Shown here one piece after another: positions 36,980-46,083 of a stretch of DNA of 64,000 bases. Each line of letters starts with the position of its first letter. Within the stretch, counting starts at the first letter, position 1. Origin of the DNA: Alphaproteobacteria bacterium. Its GTDB lineage: Bacteria; Pseudomonadota; Alphaproteobacteria; Rhodospirillales; Casp-alpha2. Below the pieces are notes generated by a model. It was not told the origin of the DNA, searched no databases, and saw nothing but the letters and a program-made list of their open reading frames with translations. The stretch is taken from contig JAJRRU010000015.1 in NCBI GenBank assembly GCA_024279135.1, forward strand, positions 38,290-102,289, read 5' to 3'. The translations under genes and the position numbers were made by a program.

Positions 36980-38323
36980 TTAAAGTCCGTAGGCCAGGGC
37001 CAATAGCTCTACCGGATGACGGTTGGGGGCCGGGCGGGCAGTGTTATTATGGCCGATAGCATCCATGCCTTGCAAGATATGGTCGCGAGCCAGAGGGCAT
37101 TCTGATACCACATACGGATCGGCATTTTTCACGGCCCTGCGGGCTACGGGTTTGCCGATTTTTAAAGCGACTTCAAAGTTTTTCTTTTTGACGCCCCACG
37201 CCCCACCATGGCCGGAACAGCGCTCGATCACATTAATGTTCGTGGCGGGAATATAACGCAGCATCTCGGCGGCTTTGTGGCCCATATTCTGGGCCCGGGC
37301 ATGACAGGCAATATGGACTGTGATACTGCCATCTAATGGCTTGAGGCCTCCGTCTAACCCTTCATTGCGCGCTATGGAGCAAATGTAGTCGCTGATATCA
37401 TGGGTCGAATTGGCCAGCCTGATCACATTTTCGCAATCAGGTGAAATGAGCGGCCATTCAAACTTCAGCATCAGGGCACAAGACGGCACCAGGGCAATAA
37501 TATCGTAGCCTTTGTCAATCCAGGGCCGGAAAAAATCTGCCGTGCTGGTGGCCTGATCCGCGACCCGGGCCATATCACCCTGTTCAAGCTGTGGCATTCC
37601 GCAACAGCCCGGATGCAATACCTGGGCCTCCACACCATTTCGGGCAAGCACCTGCAAGGCCGCCTGGCCAATTTCTGCGTCATTATAGTTTGAAAAGCAG
37701 GTGGCATATAATACCGCCTTGCGGCCATATGCCGGCGCGTTTTGGTTGATCACCGGTTTCGATTTTTCAAATTGCTTGATCAGGGTCTGGCCATTGAATT
37801 TCGGTAATTCAGCATCGCGGTGCACGTCACAAACAGCTTGCAGGGCGGGCCTTGTCAGAACGTTTCCGCGTCGGGTCGCCCAATTGGACAGGCCGGAAAA
37901 TGTACAGCCCATTTTTCCGTTTCGTTCGGTTTCGGTGAGTTGGCGATCAAAAAATCCGGTTTTACCATTTTTGAAATCCACGGCCCGAGCGCGAAGCATC
38001 AGATGGGGGAAATCCAGATTGAAGTCATGGGGGGGGACATAGGGACACTTTGTCATAAAACACATGTCACACAAGGTACAAGCATCGATAACGGGGCCGA
38101 AATCAGCGCTGTTCACGCTATCAAGCTCGCCGGTCGGGGCGTCGTCAATCAGATCGAACAATCGCGGGAAGCTGTCGCATAAATTAAAACACCGTCGGCA
38201 ACCATGGCAGATATCAAACACCCGGCGCAGCTCCGTATCGAGGGCTTCTGCATCGTAGAAACTGGTTTCCTGCCAGTTTATGGGGTGGCGAACGGGTGCC
38301 TTCAGGCCGCCTTCTGCTGTCAT
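36980..38323 (-). CDS. GlpC/HdrD-like Fe-S oxidoreductase of the rubrerythrin cluster
   Basis: 447 aa. Two ferredoxin-type [4Fe-4S] motifs lie near residues 40-95: CHGCRRCFNLC and CTLCDMCFMTKCP. Two CCG-type domains follow, the first ending HPGCCGMP, the second with CHARAQNMG and CSGHGGAWG. This is the architecture of heterodisulfide-reductase/GlpC subunits that pass electrons to a quinone or flavoprotein partner. Lying between DUF3501 and rubrerythrin, it is a candidate electron donor for peroxide reduction. A perfect palindrome that looks like a terminator sits between it and the rubrerythrin gene. Confidence 0.9.
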   Translation of the reverse strand: MTAEGGLKAPVRHPINWQETSFYDAEALDTELRRVFDICHGCRRCFNLCDSFPRLFDLIDDAPTGELDSVNSADFGPVIDACTLCDMCFMTKCPYVPPHDFNLDFPHLMLRARAVDFKNGKTGFFDRQLTETERNGKMGCTFSGLSNWATRRGNVLTRPALQAVCDVHRDAELPKFNGQTLIKQFEKSKPVINQNAPAYGRKAVLYATCFSNYNDAEIGQAALQVLARNGVEAQVLHPGCCGMPQLEQGDMARVADQATSTADFFRPWIDKGYDIIALVPSCALMLKFEWPLISPDCENVIRLANSTHDISDYICSIARNEGLDGGLKPLDGSITVHIACHARAQNMGHKAAEMLRYIPATNINVIERCSGHGGAWGVKKKNFEVALKIGKPVARRAVKNADPYVVSECPLARDHILQGMDAIGHNNTARPAPNRHPVELLALAYGL

Positions 38324-38364
38324 AGATCTATCCTTGCACCTGTTAATATGTATTCAAGAGGCAC

Positions 38365-38390
38365 AAAAGGGGCCATTAATGGCCCCTTTT
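38365..38390. terminator. Perfect 26-base palindrome, bidirectional terminator-like
   Basis: AAAAGGGGCCATT/AATGGCCCCTTTT is self-complementary over all 26 bases, with a T-run on either strand. It lies 34 bases after the rubrerythrin stop and 42 bases before the Fe-S gene start on the minus strand, so it should end most rubrerythrin transcripts and let the downstream pair be expressed at a lower level. Confidence 0.75.
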
Positions 38391-38423
38391 ATTCTCGCTC
38401 AGTCTGGGAGGGGGATGAGGGTA

Positions 38424-38855
38424 CTATCCATCCAGGCTGTCGAGGGCCTTCTGGAAACGTCCGGCGTGAGACTTTTCAGCTTTTGCCAGTGTTTCGAACC
38501 AGTCAGCAATTTCGTCGAAACCTTCTTCGCGGGCGGATTTTGCCATGCCAGGGTACATATCGGTGTATTCATGCGTTTCGCCAGCGACCGAGGCTTTAAG
38601 GTTAAGCGCGGTTCCGCCTATGGGCAGACCGGTCGCCGGGTCTCCGGTTTCTTCAAGAAATTCGAGGTGGCCGTGGGCATGACCCGTTTCTCCTTCTGCG
38701 GTAGAGCGGAAAACGGCCGCTACATCGTTATAACCTTCAATGTCGGCTTTTTGCGCAAAATACAGATAACGGCGGTTCGCCTGGGACTCGCCAGCGAACG
38801 CATCCTTCAAATTTTGTTCTGTTCGGGTGTTTTTAAGAGAGCTCATGATTGTCAT
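38424..38855 (-). CDS. Rubrerythrin (diiron domain only)
   Basis: 143-aa ferritin-like diiron protein, reducing hydrogen peroxide. Helix motifs with metal-binding Glu/His include AGESQANRRYLYFAQKADIEG, TAEGETGHAHGHLEFL (ExxH), AGETHEYTDMYPGMA and TLAKAEKSHAGRF (ExxH). The C-terminal rubredoxin domain of classical rubrerythrin is absent, so electrons must come from another protein, possibly the Fe-S protein encoded next. The region upstream contains two strong inverted repeats. Confidence 0.93.
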   Translation of the reverse strand: MTIMSSLKNTRTEQNLKDAFAGESQANRRYLYFAQKADIEGYNDVAAVFRSTAEGETGHAHGHLEFLEETGDPATGLPIGGTALNLKASVAGETHEYTDMYPGMAKSAREEGFDEIADWFETLAKAEKSHAGRFQKALDSLDG

Positions 38856-38971
38856 CCTGCTGCTTGTTCGTTCGGGTTGTTATCAAGTGGGCAAATAAGC
38901 TACGCCAGCCCTTGAGAATATCCATGGAAAGAGAGCAATTGGCATGGGGTTATGAAATAGAGCCCAATAGC

Positions 38972-39013
38972 ATAAAAATCCATTGCGGAAATTATGCCGC
39001 GATGGATTTTTAT
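38972..39013. repeat. Strong inverted repeat upstream of rubrerythrin
   Basis: ATAAAAATCCAT-T-GCGG and CCGC-G-ATGGATTTTTAT pair over 16 of 17 positions around an 8-base loop. On the minus strand it ends with ATTTTTAT, so it could terminate irr transcripts; it is also about 120 bases before the rubrerythrin start and could be an operator. Confidence 0.6.
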
Positions 39014-39036
39014 AGTCAATCTTAAATTAGACCTAG

Positions 39037-39062
39037 TTCAATGTTTTTTACAAAACATTGAA
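39037..39062. repeat. Perfect 11-bp inverted repeat just after irr
   Basis: TTCAATGTTTT (39037-39047) and AAAACATTGAA (39052-39062) are perfect complements with a 4-base loop, 10 bases beyond the irr stop codon. No long T-tract follows on the minus strand. Its symmetry suits either an RNA hairpin or a dimeric regulator site. Confidence 0.6.
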
Positions 39063-39071
39063 AACAAAGAA

Positions 39072-39488
39072 TTAAATTGAGGCAATTCTTACAATTACAT
39101 TAACATTGGTAATCTTGGTGCCTGCTGGCGGGGTGGGTAGTTTTTGCATAACCACGTCGTCATCAATAATGTCAGCCAATACACCGGTTTCTGTATGGAA
39201 GAAATGATGATGATCCGTGGTTGTGGTGTCGAAGTAGGATCTTTCGCCGTCCACGACAATTTCCCGTAACAAACCAACGGATGTAAACTGGTTGAGCGTA
39301 TTGTAAATCGTTGCAAGGGAAACACGAATGCCGTTGTTGACGGACTCGCTATGTAACATGTCGGCTGTTACGTGGCGTCCATCGCCCTCGAATAATAGTT
39401 TTGCCAGTGCCATGCGTTGGCGGGTAGGGCGCAATCCGGCGCCCCTCAAACAGTCAATTACTTTTTTGTATGGCCGAAGCTTGGTCAT
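39072..39488 (-). CDS. irr: Iron response regulator Irr (Fur family)
   Basis: 138-aa Fur-fold regulator controlling iron and haem genes in alphaproteobacteria. Winged helix: LRGAGLRPTRQRMALAKLL and VSLATIYNTLNQFTSVGLL; the dimer/metal part holds the haem-binding His cluster TTDHHHFFHTETG. No Cys-Pro haem motif occurs at the N-terminus, unlike the Bradyrhizobium protein. The N-terminus MTKLRPYKKVIDC follows a TAGGA site. It lies after fabI and before rubrerythrin on the same strand, and its upstream gap holds AT-rich repeats that may be regulatory. Confidence 0.9.
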   Translation of the reverse strand: MTKLRPYKKVIDCLRGAGLRPTRQRMALAKLLFEGDGRHVTADMLHSESVNNGIRVSLATIYNTLNQFTSVGLLREIVVDGERSYFDTTTTDHHHFFHTETGVLADIIDDDVVMQKLPTPPAGTKITNVNVIVRIASI

Positions 39489-39514
39489 AATAAATCCTAT
39501 GTTTAGTTAGCTAT

Positions 39515-39597
39515 CCAGACGCTATTCTGGAATCTGCAATATTAATAATTATAATGTATATAGATAAATTCATATTTATCAAGGAAATCATATTTAT
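39515..39597. promoter_or_regulatory. Putative irr control region: dyad and direct repeats
   Basis: Upstream of the irr start on the minus strand there is a small dyad CCAGA-N6-TCTGG (39515-39530), a TATAAT-like stretch around 39548-39556, and two exact copies of TCATATTTAT (39570-39579 and 39588-39597) 18 bases apart. The arrangement suggests an irr promoter with a tandem regulator site; no binding consensus was matched. Confidence 0.35.
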
Positions 39598-39632
39598 GTG
39601 TTGTAAATTGTAAATGCATAAACGGGTGTGTT

Positions 39633-40454
39633 TTATGGTCGAATAGCTGGAATGCCGATAATATTATATCCGCCGTCCACATGATGGATTTCGCCGGTGA
39701 CTCCATTGGATAGTTCACTGAGTAAATACAACGCCGACCCCCCGATATCATCGATATCGGCATTGCGGGCAAGTGGCGCATTTTCCTGGGACCAGCGATA
39801 GATATGGCGGGCACCAGCTATGGCACTGCCGGCCAGGGTACGAACCGGACCGGCGGAGATGGCATTGACCCGGATGCCCTGTTCACCAAGATCAGACGCC
39901 AGATAGCGCACGCTGGCTTCCAGGGCTGCCTTGGCCACACCCATCACATTATAATTAGGCACCACCCGTTGGGATCCGGCAAAGGTCAGGGTCAGCAGGC
40001 TGCCGTTTTGCGTCATCAGGGGGGCGGCGCACCGGGCGGTCTGGGTGAATGAATAACAAGAAACATCCAGCGTGCGGCGAAAATTATCCCGGCTGGTTTC
40101 CACGTACCGGCCGTTAAGTTCTTCCTTGTCTGAATAGGCAATAGCGTGCACCACAAAGTCGATGCTGGGCCAGTTCTTGGCGATGGTGGTAAAAGTTTCT
40201 TCGATGGAAAGATCGTCTTCCACATCGCAGGGCACCACCAATTCAGAGCCAAGCGATGCGGCCAGCGGGCGTACCCGTTTTGCCAGGGCATCGCCCTGAT
40301 AGGTGAAGGCCAGCTCGGCTCCCTGGGCGGCCAGCGCACTGGCGATCCCCCAGGCAATGGAGTGATTATTGGCAACACCCATGATAACGCCGCGTTTGCC
40401 CTTCATCAGGCCGTGCCCGGTATTCCCGGACGGGGCATGTTTTTGATCGCTCAT
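39633..40454 (-). CDS. fabI: Enoyl-[acyl-carrier-protein] reductase (NADH)
   Basis: 273-aa short-chain dehydrogenase-type reductase of the last step in fatty acid elongation. Rossmann region GKRGVIMGVANNHSIAWGIA and the FabI active-site spacing Tyr-x6-Lys (YNVMGVAKAALE) are present, with ALAAQGAELAFTYQGDAL. I start at 40454 (MSDQKHAPSG), 7 bases after the fabB stop; a longer upstream reading would run into fabB. It is the last gene of fabA-fabB-fabI and the target of triclosan-type inhibitors in other bacteria. Confidence 0.95.
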   Translation of the reverse strand: MSDQKHAPSGNTGHGLMKGKRGVIMGVANNHSIAWGIASALAAQGAELAFTYQGDALAKRVRPLAASLGSELVVPCDVEDDLSIEETFTTIAKNWPSIDFVVHAIAYSDKEELNGRYVETSRDNFRRTLDVSCYSFTQTARCAAPLMTQNGSLLTLTFAGSQRVVPNYNVMGVAKAALEASVRYLASDLGEQGIRVNAISAGPVRTLAGSAIAGARHIYRWSQENAPLARNADIDDIGGSALYLLSELSNGVTGEIHHVDGGYNIIGIPAIRP

Positions 40455-40461
40455 GAATTGA

Positions 40462-41685
40462 TTATCCTTTAAACCGAGAGAATGCCAGGGATGCATTGGT
40501 GCCACCAAAACCAAAACTGTTGGACATCACACAGTTGAGGCCAGCATTGTCTACGCGCTCGCGGACCAGCGGCATATCGCCAACGTCCGGGTCCACATTT
40601 TCCACATTGGCAGAAGCACAGATGAAATCTTCCTTCATCATAATCAGGCTATAGATGGCTTCCTGAACGCCCGTAGCGCCCAGCGAATGGCCGGTCAGGG
40701 ACTTGGTTGAACTGAATTTCGGAATATAGCCGGTGTCTTTGAAAGCCTCGCGAATGGCTTGTAATTCCTTGGTATCACCGACCGGCGTCGAGGTGCCGTG
40801 GGTATTGATGTAATCCACCGGCTGGTCCAGGGTGCGCATGGCCATCTGCATACACCGAACGGCGCCTTCACCGGAAGGCTGGACCATGTCATAGCCATCA
40901 GAGGTTGCCCCATAGCCGGTTATTTCGCCATAGATAGTAGCCCCGCGGGCTTTGGCATGTTCGAGCTCTTCGACAACCACCAGGCCACCGCCCCCGGCGA
41001 TGATGAAACCATCACGGTCCGTATCATAAGCCCGTGATGCCTTTTCGGGTGTATCGTTAAATTTGCCGCTCATGGCTGGCATGGCATCAAACAACACCGA
41101 CAGGGTCCAATCCAGTTCTTCGCCGCCACCGGCAAATATAATATCGTGTTTGTCGAGTTGAATCTGTTCCAGTGCATTGCCGATACAGTGTGCGCTGGTC
41201 GAACACGCCGAGGTGATGGAATAGCTCGCACCCTTGATTTTAAAGGCTGTTGCCAGGGTCGCCGAGGTGGTGGAAGACATGGCGCGCGGTACCATGAATG
41301 GGCCAACCCGTTTGGCACTTCGATTGCGCGCCGTATCGGCGGCCAGAACCTGATTGCGCGTCGATGGTCCGCCGGAACCGACGATCAACCCGGTGCGCAC
41401 ATTGGAAATATCGTTTTCTTCCAGACCGGAGTCCACAATGGCCTGTTCCATGGCGAGATAATTATAGGCCGCGCCATCACCCATAAACCGCCGCCAGCGC
41501 CGGTCGACGGCTTCGTCAAGGTCAATATCGGGCAAGCCGTATACTTGCGAGCGAAAACCCCGGTCATGATAATCTTGCGAGAAGGTAATGCCGGATTTGC
41601 CCTCACGCAGGGAGTCGGTAACTTCGGAAATAGTCTTGCCGATGCAGGAAATAATCCCCATACCGGTTATAACGGCACGTTTCAT
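40462..41685 (-). CDS. fabB: 3-oxoacyl-[acyl-carrier-protein] synthase I
   Basis: 407-aa condensing enzyme. The Cys-His-His triad is visible: [33 protein letters not shown] and [12 protein letters not shown]; the end is [34 protein letters not shown] is the usual start. With FabA it makes unsaturated fatty acids anaerobically. It is separated from fabA by 13 bases. Confidence 0.96.
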   Translation of the reverse strand: MKRAVITGMGIISCIGKTISEVTDSLREGKSGITFSQDYHDRGFRSQVYGLPDIDLDEAVDRRWRRFMGDGAAYNYLAMEQAIVDSGLEENDISNVRTGLIVGSGGPSTRNQVLAADTARNRSAKRVGPFMVPRAMSSTTSATLATAFKIKGASYSITSACSTSAHCIGNALEQIQLDKHDIIFAGGGEELDWTLSVLFDAMPAMSGKFNDTPEKASRAYDTDRDGFIIAGGGGLVVVEELEHAKARGATIYGEITGYGATSDGYDMVQPSGEGAVRCMQMAMRTLDQPVDYINTHGTSTPVGDTKELQAIREAFKDTGYIPKFSSTKSLTGHSLGATGVQEAIYSLIMMKEDFICASANVENVDPDVGDMPLVRERVDNAGLNCVMSNSFGFGGTNASLAFSRFKG

Positions 41686-41698
41686 GGTTGCCTCACTG

Positions 41699-42220
41699 TT
41701 ATGGTGTATCAGATGGTGTATCGGTCGATAAGATGACTTTCAGCCCCTTGGCTTCATAGGCAACGTCGCCATCGACGCGCATAATGCCATCGGCAAAGCC
41801 AAGTGTAATACCGCGATTAATGACTTTTTTTATGTCAATTTGATAGCTGACCAGTTTGTTGGTTGGTTGCACCTGATTGGTAAATTTCACCTCGCCCACG
41901 CCCAGAGCACGACCCCGTCCAAGTGCGCCGGTCCACCCCAGATAGAATCCCACAAGCTGCCACAAACCATCCAGGCCAAGGCAACCCGGCATGACCGGAT
42001 CACCGGGAAAATGACACGTAAAAAACCACAAATCCGGATTGATATCAAATTCGGCTTCAATGTAACCCTTGCCGTACTCACCGCCATCGCTGTTGATGGT
42101 GGTGATGCGATTAATCATCAACATGGGTGGTATGGGAAGCTGGGCATTGCCGGGCCCAAATAATTCCCCACGACCACATTTAAGGATGTCGTCGTATGAA
42201 TACTGGTTTTGCTGTGTCAA
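41699..42220 (-). CDS. fabA: 3-hydroxydecanoyl-[ACP] dehydratase/isomerase
   Basis: 173-aa hot-dog-fold enzyme that dehydrates 3-hydroxydecanoyl-ACP and isomerises it to the cis-3 form, the branch point to unsaturated fatty acids. Active-site His is in [38 protein letters not shown] is the family N-terminus. Translation starts at TTG (42218-42220), supported by AGGAG 9 bases upstream and by the family's start region; no ATG is suitably placed. A tandem 10-base repeat precedes the gene. Confidence 0.95.
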   Translation of the reverse strand: MTQQNQYSYDDILKCGRGELFGPGNAQLPIPPMLMINRITTINSDGGEYGKGYIEAEFDINPDLWFFTCHFPGDPVMPGCLGLDGLWQLVGFYLGWTGALGRGRALGVGEVKFTNQVQPTNKLVSYQIDIKKVINRGITLGFADGIMRVDGDVAYEAKGLKVILSTDTPSDTP

Positions 42221-42260
42221 AAAGATGCGCTCCTGGTTCTCTACGTCTTGTCATTCACGT

Positions 42261-42280
42261 ATTGTTACAGATTGTTACAG
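42261..42280. repeat. Tandem 10-base direct repeat upstream of fabA
   Basis: ATTGTTACAG occurs twice head to tail, 41-60 bases before the fabA TTG. Its place in the promoter region suggests a regulator site for unsaturated fatty acid synthesis, but no consensus is recognised. Confidence 0.5.
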
Positions 42281-42430
42281 TATTCTTTATACAACCCCTT
42301 TACAGCGAGTGCCATACGAAAGCGTCTTATGGTGTGGAAAAGCCTAGAATTATTAGATGGTCTCATAAATCATAGCGGTCAAGTTTTTACTCACAAAGCA
42401 ATTCAACCGGACTGACATATACTCAAATCA

Positions 42431-42463
42431 AACAAAAAGCCGGGCTGTCAGAACAACCCGGCT
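42431..42463 (-). terminator. Rho-independent terminator of pnp
   Basis: On the minus strand the sequence reads AGCCGGG, a 12-base loop, CCCGGCT, then TTTTTGTTT. The 7-bp GC stem plus U-tract begins 37 bases after the pnp stop and marks the end of the rimP-pnp transcription unit. Confidence 0.85.
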
Positions 42464-42499
42464 TCCTGTATGACAGATTAACTGTCTTATGATGTTTTA

Positions 42500-44635
42500 T
42501 CAGTCTTCGGTCTTTTCCTTGACGATTTCCTCGCCGGTTTCCTGGTCGACCACTTTCATGGACAACTTGACCTTGCCGCGATCATCGATGCCGATCAATT
42601 TGACCTTGATCTCATCACCAACTTTAACAACATCGGTGACTTTTTCGACCCGGTGCGGTTTCATTTCTGAAATATGCACCAGACCGTCCTTGGCCCCCAT
42701 GAAATTGACAAAAGCGCCAAAGTCGACGGTTTTTACGACTTTACCGTTGTAGATCGTGCCAACTTCGGGTTCCGCCGTGATGCTTTTGATCCAGTCGACG
42801 GCTGCCTGTGAGGCTTTATCGTCTACTGCGGCAACCTTGACGGTGCCATCATCGTCGATATCGATTTTTGCACCGGTGGTCTCGCAAATCTCGCGGATCA
42901 TCTTGCCACCTGGGCCGATGATTTCACGAATTTTATCCTTGTTGACCACCAGGGTGATAATGCGTGGAGCATTTTCACTAACCCCGTCACGGGACTGGGA
43001 AATGGCATTTTCCATCTGTTTGAGAATATGCAGACGCCCTTCGTTGGCCTGTTTCAGGGCAATTTCCATGATGTCTTCTGTAATAGACGTAATCTTGATG
43101 TCCATTTGCAAGGCCGTGATGCCTTTTTCCGATCCGGCGACCTTGAAGTCCATGTCACCCAGATGATCTTCATCGCCCAGGATATCAGACAACACCGCAT
43201 AGTCGTCGCCTTCCTTGATCAGGCCCATGGCAATACCGGCAACCGGACGCGGGAATGGAACCCCGGCGTCCATCATGGCCAATGAAGTGCCACAAACCGA
43301 TGCCATGGAAGAAGAACCGTTGGACTCGGTAATTTCGGAGACCACCCGGATGGTATAGGGGAAATCATCCTTGGCTGGCATAACCGGATGGATTGCCCGC
43401 CAGGCGAGCTTGCCATGACCGACTTCCCGGCGAGAGGTAAAGCCGAAACGTCCCGCTTCGCCGACCGAATAGGGCGGGAAGTTATAATGCAGCAGGAAGT
43501 GTTCGAAATAATCGCCTGCCAGACCGTCAATGCGCTGTTCATCCTGACCGGTGCCCAGCGTGGCAACCACCAGCGCCTGGGTTTCGCCCCGGGTGAACAA
43601 GGCCGATCCGTGGGATCGTGGCAGAACGCCTACTTCACAGGCGATCTCGCGTACGGTGCTGGTATCACGACCATCGATCCGTTTGCCGGTGTTGAGAATA
43701 TCGCGACGAACGATATCTTTTTCCAGTCCCTTGAAAACATCACCGAATGATTTTTCCAGTAAGTCGCCATCGATACTATCATCAGCCTTCAGCTGATCGA
43801 GGGCGCTGGATTTGACGGCAGAAATTTTCGTCTGGCGATTCTGCTTGATGATTTCACCATAAGCAGCCCGCAAATCGGCCTCCGCAACGGATTTAACCCG
43901 TTCGGTGATAACATCCAGACCTTCAGGTTCTGCAGGCAAGTCCATGGGGTCTTTGGCACAGGCTTCTGCCAGTTCGATGATGGCATCAATGACCGGCTGA
44001 AAGGCTTTGTGACCAAAGCTGACCGCACCGAGCATGATCTCTTCCGACAGCTCCTGGGCTTCTGATTCGACCATCAACACGCCTTCCTGGGTGCCTGCAA
44101 GAACCAGATTAAGCTCAGAATCAACGATTTCATCAACGCTTGGATTGAGCAGGTATTCACCATTCTTATAACCAATACGCGCCGCACCCAGCGGGCCCAT
44201 GAACGGCAGACCGGAAAGGGTCAGCGCCGCAGATGTGCCAATGAGGGCGACAATATCGGGATCATTTTCCATATCATGGCTGAGAACAGTACAGATAATC
44301 TGGGTTTCGTTCTTGAAGCCTTTGATAAACAAGGGGCGAACCGGGCGATCAATCAGGCGACTGATCAGGGTTTCTTTTTCACTCGGGCGAGCTTCACGTT
44401 TGAAGAACCCGCCGGGTATTTTTCCCGCAGCGTAGGCTTTTTCAACGTAATTGACCGTCATGGGGAAGAAGTCCAGGCCCAATTTAGGTTTTTTCTCACC
44501 AACCACGGTGCACATGACTTTTGTGTCGCCATAGGAGGCGATAACGGCTGCATCAGCCTGTCGGGCGATCTTGCCCGTTTCCAGGGTCAGCGTCCTGCCG
44601 CCCCATTCTATTTCTTTTCTATATTCTTGAAACAT
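42500..44635 (-). CDS. pnp: Polyribonucleotide nucleotidyltransferase (PNPase)
   Basis: 711-aa trimeric 3'-5' exoribonuclease and RNA-degradosome component. Two RNase PH-like domains ([38 protein letters not shown]), a KH domain ([15 protein letters not shown]) and an S1 domain ([17 protein letters not shown]) appear in order. I start at 44635 ([11 protein letters not shown]), preceded by AGGAAAG; a longer reading adds 20 non-conserved residues. It follows rpsO across a 200-base leader with stem-loops, as in other bacteria where PNPase represses its own mRNA there. Confidence 0.97.
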   Translation of the reverse strand: MFQEYRKEIEWGGRTLTLETGKIARQADAAVIASYGDTKVMCTVVGEKKPKLGLDFFPMTVNYVEKAYAAGKIPGGFFKREARPSEKETLISRLIDRPVRPLFIKGFKNETQIICTVLSHDMENDPDIVALIGTSAALTLSGLPFMGPLGAARIGYKNGEYLLNPSVDEIVDSELNLVLAGTQEGVLMVESEAQELSEEIMLGAVSFGHKAFQPVIDAIIELAEACAKDPMDLPAEPEGLDVITERVKSVAEADLRAAYGEIIKQNRQTKISAVKSSALDQLKADDSIDGDLLEKSFGDVFKGLEKDIVRRDILNTGKRIDGRDTSTVREIACEVGVLPRSHGSALFTRGETQALVVATLGTGQDEQRIDGLAGDYFEHFLLHYNFPPYSVGEAGRFGFTSRREVGHGKLAWRAIHPVMPAKDDFPYTIRVVSEITESNGSSSMASVCGTSLAMMDAGVPFPRPVAGIAMGLIKEGDDYAVLSDILGDEDHLGDMDFKVAGSEKGITALQMDIKITSITEDIMEIALKQANEGRLHILKQMENAISQSRDGVSENAPRIITLVVNKDKIREIIGPGGKMIREICETTGAKIDIDDDGTVKVAAVDDKASQAAVDWIKSITAEPEVGTIYNGKVVKTVDFGAFVNFMGAKDGLVHISEMKPHRVEKVTDVVKVGDEIKVKLIGIDDRGKVKLSMKVVDQETGEEIVKEKTED

Positions 44636-44717
44636 TTTACTTATCTTTCCTTCGTACAATAGACGGGCCGGCCATTCCGGTCCCGATCCAGGCATTATTA
44701 TTTATCCGTAAGGCCTG

Positions 44718-44734
44718 CGTGGCACATTGCCACG
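44718..44734 (-). promoter_or_regulatory. pnp leader hairpin 1
   Basis: CGTGGCA and TGCCACG form a perfect 7-bp stem with a 3-base loop, 83 bases before the pnp start in the rpsO-pnp gap. Confidence 0.5.
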
Positions 44735-44765
44735 TGAGTTTACGAAAATGATGCCAAACAGGTTC

Positions 44766-44800
44766 TGCGGCGCAAAGGCATTATCGCCTTAAACACCGCA
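44766..44800 (-). promoter_or_regulatory. pnp leader hairpin 2
   Basis: TGCGGCG (44766-44772) pairs with CACCGCA (44794-44800) with one wobble, and inside it AAGGC pairs with GCCTT around a 6-base loop. This long imperfect stem in the rpsO-pnp spacer resembles the RNase III-processed stem that controls pnp in E. coli; that function is inferred from position only. Confidence 0.5.
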
Positions 44801-44838
44801 TATGCCTGTTAGATTAGGTCTTTTGGTCACAGCCAATG

Positions 44839-45108
44839 CTAGCGACGCAGACCAAGGCGTTTAATAACGTCTGTATAGCGTTTGACATCCTTGCCCTTGA
44901 CATAGTCAAGCAAGCGGCGACGCTGGCCAACCAGCATCAGCAGCCCGCGACGGGAATGGAAGTCTTTTTTATGTATTTTCAGGTGGTCGGTAAGATTAAG
45001 GATTCGTTCGGTAATAATCGCTACCTGCACCTCTGGTGATCCGGTGTCACCTTCTTTGCGAGAGAACTCCTTGATGAGTTCTTGTTTTTTTTCTGCCGTA
45101 ATCGACAT
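44839..45108 (-). CDS. rpsO: 30S ribosomal protein S15
   Basis: 89 aa, full length for the family. Signatures [36 protein letters not shown] and the C-terminal [12 protein letters not shown] are all standard. It binds 16S rRNA in the central domain early in 30S assembly. It starts three bases after the truB stop, inside the infB-pnp operon. Confidence 0.98.
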   Translation of the reverse strand: MSITAEKKQELIKEFSRKEGDTGSPEVQVAIITERILNLTDHLKIHKKDFHSRRGLLMLVGQRRRLLDYVKGKDVKRYTDVIKRLGLRR

Positions 45109-45111
45109 CGT

Positions 45112-46077
45112 CTACTCCATATTTTCAATAAGATTTAAAACACGCACCGGGTGGATTTCGCCACCCTGTACCTTAACCAGTGCGACCAATTGCCGATCCA
45201 GGAAAGCACACACCACGTCACCTTGTTTGATGCCCTGAAGCGGTTTTCTGGTTGCCACAGGCAAGACAGATATAGCCTGTCCGTGGCGTAGGCTTTTGGC
45301 CTCCTGCTCGCTCAAAGCCAGAGCCGGGATGTCGTCCAGCACGGTTTCAACGCCAAGCAATATTTTACCAAAATCAACCTTGACGGTTTCATCGGGCGGC
45401 GCAATATGACGCAAAGTGTCCAAAGAATCCAGTGAAATCGCATGTTTTTCGTTAAATGGTCCAACGGCGGTCCTGCGTAGAGCCGAAACATAGCCCACCG
45501 TGCCCAGTTCCAGGGCTAAATCCCGTGCCAGAGAGCGCACATAGGTGCCCTTCCCGCAGGCCACTTCAAAGCAGCCATGATCGTCATCGGGACAATCAAC
45601 AAGCCTAAAGCTGTGAATAATGACGGGGCGTGATTTCAGCTTCACGTCCTGATTGTCTCGAGCCAGTGCGTATGCCCGTTTGCCATCGACCTTGATGGCC
45701 GAATAAATCGGTGGCACCTGATCAATCTCACCCAGGAACGGTGCCAGTGCGGCCTGTATTTGCTGTTTTGTCGGACGCACCGGGCTGGTTTGGGTAATGG
45801 ATCCTTCTGCATCGTCGGTGTCGCGGGCCTCGCCCCATCGGATGGTAAATTGATATACCTTGTCACCATCCATGGCATAGGAAACGGTTTTGGTCGCCTC
45901 GCCCAGCGCGATGGTCAGAATACCGCTGGCCAGCGGGTCCAGGGTGCCGCCGTGTCCGGCTTTTTGGGCGTTCATCGCATAACGCACCTTGCCGACGGCC
46001 TGACTGGAAGAAATACCGATGGGTTTATCGAGAATCACCCATCCGTTAACCGGGTTGCCTTTACGCTTGCGGGCCAT
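45112..46077 (-). CDS. truB: tRNA pseudouridine(55) synthase
   Basis: 321 aa, makes pseudouridine-55 in the T-loop of tRNAs. The catalytic Asp lies in GHGGTLDPLASGILTIALGEATK (Asp of the TLDPLA motif); YTFRIRW-like sequence and the KGTYVRSLARDL region follow, and there is a C-terminal PUA-like part. WVILDKPIGISSSQAV is the typical N-terminus. It is followed by rpsO three bases on and preceded by rbfA with 6 bases between. Confidence 0.96.
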   Translation of the reverse strand: MARKRKGNPVNGWVILDKPIGISSSQAVGKVRYAMNAQKAGHGGTLDPLASGILTIALGEATKTVSYAMDGDKVYQFTIRWGEARDTDDAEGSITQTSPVRPTKQQIQAALAPFLGEIDQVPPIYSAIKVDGKRAYALARDNQDVKLKSRPVIIHSFRLVDCPDDDHGCFEVACGKGTYVRSLARDLALELGTVGYVSALRRTAVGPFNEKHAISLDSLDTLRHIAPPDETVKVDFGKILLGVETVLDDIPALALSEQEAKSLRHGQAISVLPVATRKPLQGIKQGDVVCAFLDRQLVALVKVQGGEIHPVRVLNLIENME

Positions 46078-46083
46078 GGATTG

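Noticed and set aside
36980..38323. Glycerol-3-phosphate dehydrogenase subunit GlpC
   Set aside because: Same architecture, but no glpA/glpB nearby; the rubrerythrin/DUF3501 context points to a different role.
42209..42415. 68-codon open frame in the fabA upstream gap (plus strand)
   Set aside because: Biased composition, no ribosome site, overlaps the fabA start and promoter.
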